Shown here: positions 63,091 through 64,000 of the stretch, one piece after another
How the letters are laid out: every line of letters starts with the position of its first letter
How positions within the stretch are numbered: the stretch's first letter is position 1
Source: Paenibacillus sp. FSL W8-0426
GTDB lineage: Bacteria > Bacillota > Bacilli > Paenibacillales > Paenibacillaceae
Reading direction: 5' to 3'
Length of the DNA: 64,000 nt
Assembly: GCF_037969725.1 (NCBI RefSeq)
Contig: NZ_CP150203.1
Span: 3,426,001-3,490,000, forward strand
Position numbers and translations under genes: made by a program
The notes under the pieces: generated by a model
The model's input: the letters and a program-made list of their open reading frames with translations, nothing else
The model's database searches: none
Told to the model about the DNA's origin: nothing

Positions 63091-63129
63091 CAAGATCAAC
63101 CTCTTTCGATAATAGTTTTTTGATATTAT

Positions 63130-63145
63130 TAGAAATATAGAAATA
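63130..63145 (-). promoter_or_regulatory. Direct repeat of operator half-sites before the MFS gene
   Basis: TAGAAAT at 63130-63136 and TAGAAATA at 63138-63145, the same half-site as in the palindromes at 63232 and 63578, 40 nt before the MFS start. Confidence 0.45.
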
Positions 63146-63231
63146 AAGACAAAGAAAAACCGTTATACCATCCATTGAATGCATTGAGTGAGCTAACATG
63201 CTGATGTTCATCCGAACAGCCCTATTTTCGA

Positions 63232-63253
63232 TATTTCTAGTTTTATAGAAATA
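63232..63253. promoter_or_regulatory. ArsR-type operator between arsR-like and MFS genes
   Basis: TATTTCTA-N6-TAGAAATA, a 22-nt interrupted palindrome directly after the regulator's stop codon on the minus strand. Confidence 0.6.
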
Positions 63254-63266
63254 ACGATCAAAATTT

Positions 63267-63551
63267 TTAGCTGTTTAACAGATAGGGAGCATACCGCTGT
63301 ACGGTGTCTGTATTCAGGCTGTAGTAGATATAGGTTCCTTTTTTTTGGGATGTAAGCAAGCCGCAATCGGACAGCTGCTTCAAATGATGAGACAAGGTGG
63401 AAAGGGCCACCGTGACAAGGCGGTTCTCCAGATCGGCAGGACAAAGATTGCTTTCACCGGACAAGATCTGAACGATTTTGTACCGTGTTTGCTCACCCAA
63501 CGCTTTATGAATTTTCACGGCTTGTTCCATATCAATCGGGTTATTCACCAT
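63267..63551 (-). CDS. ArsR-family transcriptional regulator of the MFS exporter
   Basis: 94 residues, winged helix: HKALGEQTRYKIVQIL, LVTVALSTLSHHLKQLSDCGLL, then SQKKGTYIYYSL as wing. No CxC metal motif; two isolated Cys. The ATG at 63551 has AAGGGA 9 nt upstream; an ATG six codons earlier lacks a site. The palindrome at 63578-63603 lies directly before it and recurs in front of the MFS gene, so one repressor for both is inferred. Confidence 0.87.
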   Translation of the reverse strand: MVNNPIDMEQAVKIHKALGEQTRYKIVQILSGESNLCPADLENRLVTVALSTLSHHLKQLSDCGLLTSQKKGTYIYYSLNTDTVQRYAPYLLNS

Positions 63552-63577
63552 TATGGTTAGTCCCTTCATCTTTATTT

Positions 63578-63603
63578 CTTATTTCTAGGAATATAGAAAT
63601 AAG
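63578..63603. promoter_or_regulatory. ArsR-type operator before the regulator gene
   Basis: CTTATTTCTA-N6-TAGAAATAAG, 10-bp arms, 27 nt before the start of the ArsR gene; same core and same 6-nt spacing as the site at 63232. Confidence 0.65.
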
Positions 63604-63628
63604 ATAGCATGGAACGATGAAAATGTAA

Positions 63629-63698
63629 ACTCCCTGCTGAAAATTCGTCTTAGACAGCAAGGATGCATGCCAAGAGCGTAAGGATTTCCGCAGGGAGT
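63629..63698. repeat. Long-loop inverted repeat actccctgc / gcagggagt
   Basis: Perfect 9-nt arms separated by 52 nt, in the gap between two minus-strand genes. Could form a large stem-loop at the 3' end of the upstream gene's mRNA; no T-run follows immediately. Confidence 0.4.
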
Positions 63699-63712
63699 AG
63701 GGGTGATACTAT

Positions 63713-63964
63713 TTAGTTTCGTTCAAGAGCTTCAACAACATCCTTGGCATCCTTGAGCGACAGCCTTCCTGCCTCGCGCAATTCCTTGATAGCCCTGATT
63801 GTGTTGCCAGCGCGAATAAGTTCGATCAGCCTGTGCTCAAGCGCTTGTTGATCCACAGACAACGCTGCCGGCTCCGGGTTTGTTGTTGAAAGATCGGTTT
63901 CTGTTTCTAGCTTAGTTGAATAGGGAGGGCCTTTACCCCTCTTACAATCAGACCTGCCCGCCAT
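63713..63964 (-). CDS. Small protein with a ribosomal bL12 C-terminal-like motif, possibly cut by the window edge
   Basis: 83 residues from the ATG at 63964, but the frame stays open to the window edge with no good ribosome site before this ATG, so the true start may be outside or downstream. The last ~40 residues (LIELIRAGNTIRAIKELREA, then GRLSLKDAKDVVEALE) copy the helix-strand pattern of the bL12 C-terminal domain (IKxxRExTGLGLKEAKDLVE). Such stand-alone fragments occur as uncharacterised proteins in Bacillota. The N-terminal half is polar and probably disordered. Confidence 0.6.
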   Translation of the reverse strand: MAGRSDCKRGKGPPYSTKLETETDLSTTNPEPAALSVDQQALEHRLIELIRAGNTIRAIKELREAGRLSLKDAKDVVEALERN

Positions 63965-64000
63965 TCCAGCGAATCCACGTCGGATGCAAGACGCATGTGC

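Noticed and set aside
1..64000. tRNA, rRNA, CRISPR, phage or transposon features
   Set aside because: None seen on either strand; no transposase-like or integrase-like reading frames.

Overview
ORGANISM. The window looks like chromosome of a spore-former of the Bacillota, most likely Paenibacillus or a close relative. Signs are near-consensus GGAGG ribosome sites before almost every gene, TTGACA/TATAAT-type promoters, hairpin-plus-T terminators, a base composition near one half G+C (judged by eye), Bacillus-type regulators (PucR, DeoR, cre-like sites, Zur boxes), and the GH52 xylosidase and GH67 glucuronidase pair typical of xylan-using Paenibacillus/Geobacillus. I saw no rRNA, tRNA, CRISPR array, phage or insertion sequence. 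Genus assignment is inference. LAYOUT. 1-1647: 3' part of a hybrid histidine kinase. 1934-13676: purine-catabolism cluster (PucR regulator; OHCU decarboxylase/HIU hydrolase fusion; a 53-codon ORF; a gamma-glutamyltransferase-like hydrolase; a guanine-deaminase-like amidohydrolase; xanthine dehydrogenase and its maturation genes pucABCDE). No urate oxidase, allantoinase or purine permease is present. 14057-16577: two small membrane proteins and class II fructose-1,6-bisphosphatase. 16856-21092: LacI regulator with a Gfo/Idh/MocA - ThuA - Gfo/Idh/MocA operon, probably for 3-keto-sugar chemistry. 21229-22637 (minus): AdaA-like alkylation-response protein and an SPL-type radical SAM protein. 22847-25616: a third Gfo/Idh/MocA oxidoreductase, a methyltransferase and an epimerase-like protein. 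25790-31210: LacI regulator divergent from an L-fucose operon (isomerase, kinase, aldolase). 31878-38570: deoxynucleoside salvage (deoR, deoC, nupC, deoB, deoD, pdp). 39216-43080: a putative zinc-starvation block with three Zur-box-like palindromes (permease pair, COG0523 GTPase, alternative ribosomal protein L33). 43303-45869: small and membrane proteins of unknown role. 46052-47988 (minus): hexuronate genes uxuA-uxuB. 48222-49940: ArsR regulator plus aldehyde dehydrogenase. 50057-56598: AraC regulator divergent from GH52 - GH67 - polyol dehydrogenase. 56823-61836: HPr-like protein, ribosomal protein L31 type B, Dabb protein, two short-chain dehydrogenases and a pyruvate-oxidase-like enzyme. 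61912-63551 (minus): MFS exporter with its ArsR regulator and repeated operator-like palindromes. 63713-63964: a small protein with a bL12 C-terminal-like motif at the edge. HOW IT WORKS TOGETHER. Most of the window is accessory carbon and nitrogen catabolism from plant matter and nucleic acids: purines, deoxynucleosides, L-fucose, glucuronate, glucuronoxylan fragments and keto-sugars, each with a local regulator and several with a cre-like site pointing to CcpA control. GH67 would release (methyl)glucuronic acid and GH52 xylose from xylo-oligosaccharides; the free-glucuronate arm could feed UxuB and UxuA. Start codons were chosen by ribosome-site spacing and are inferences.
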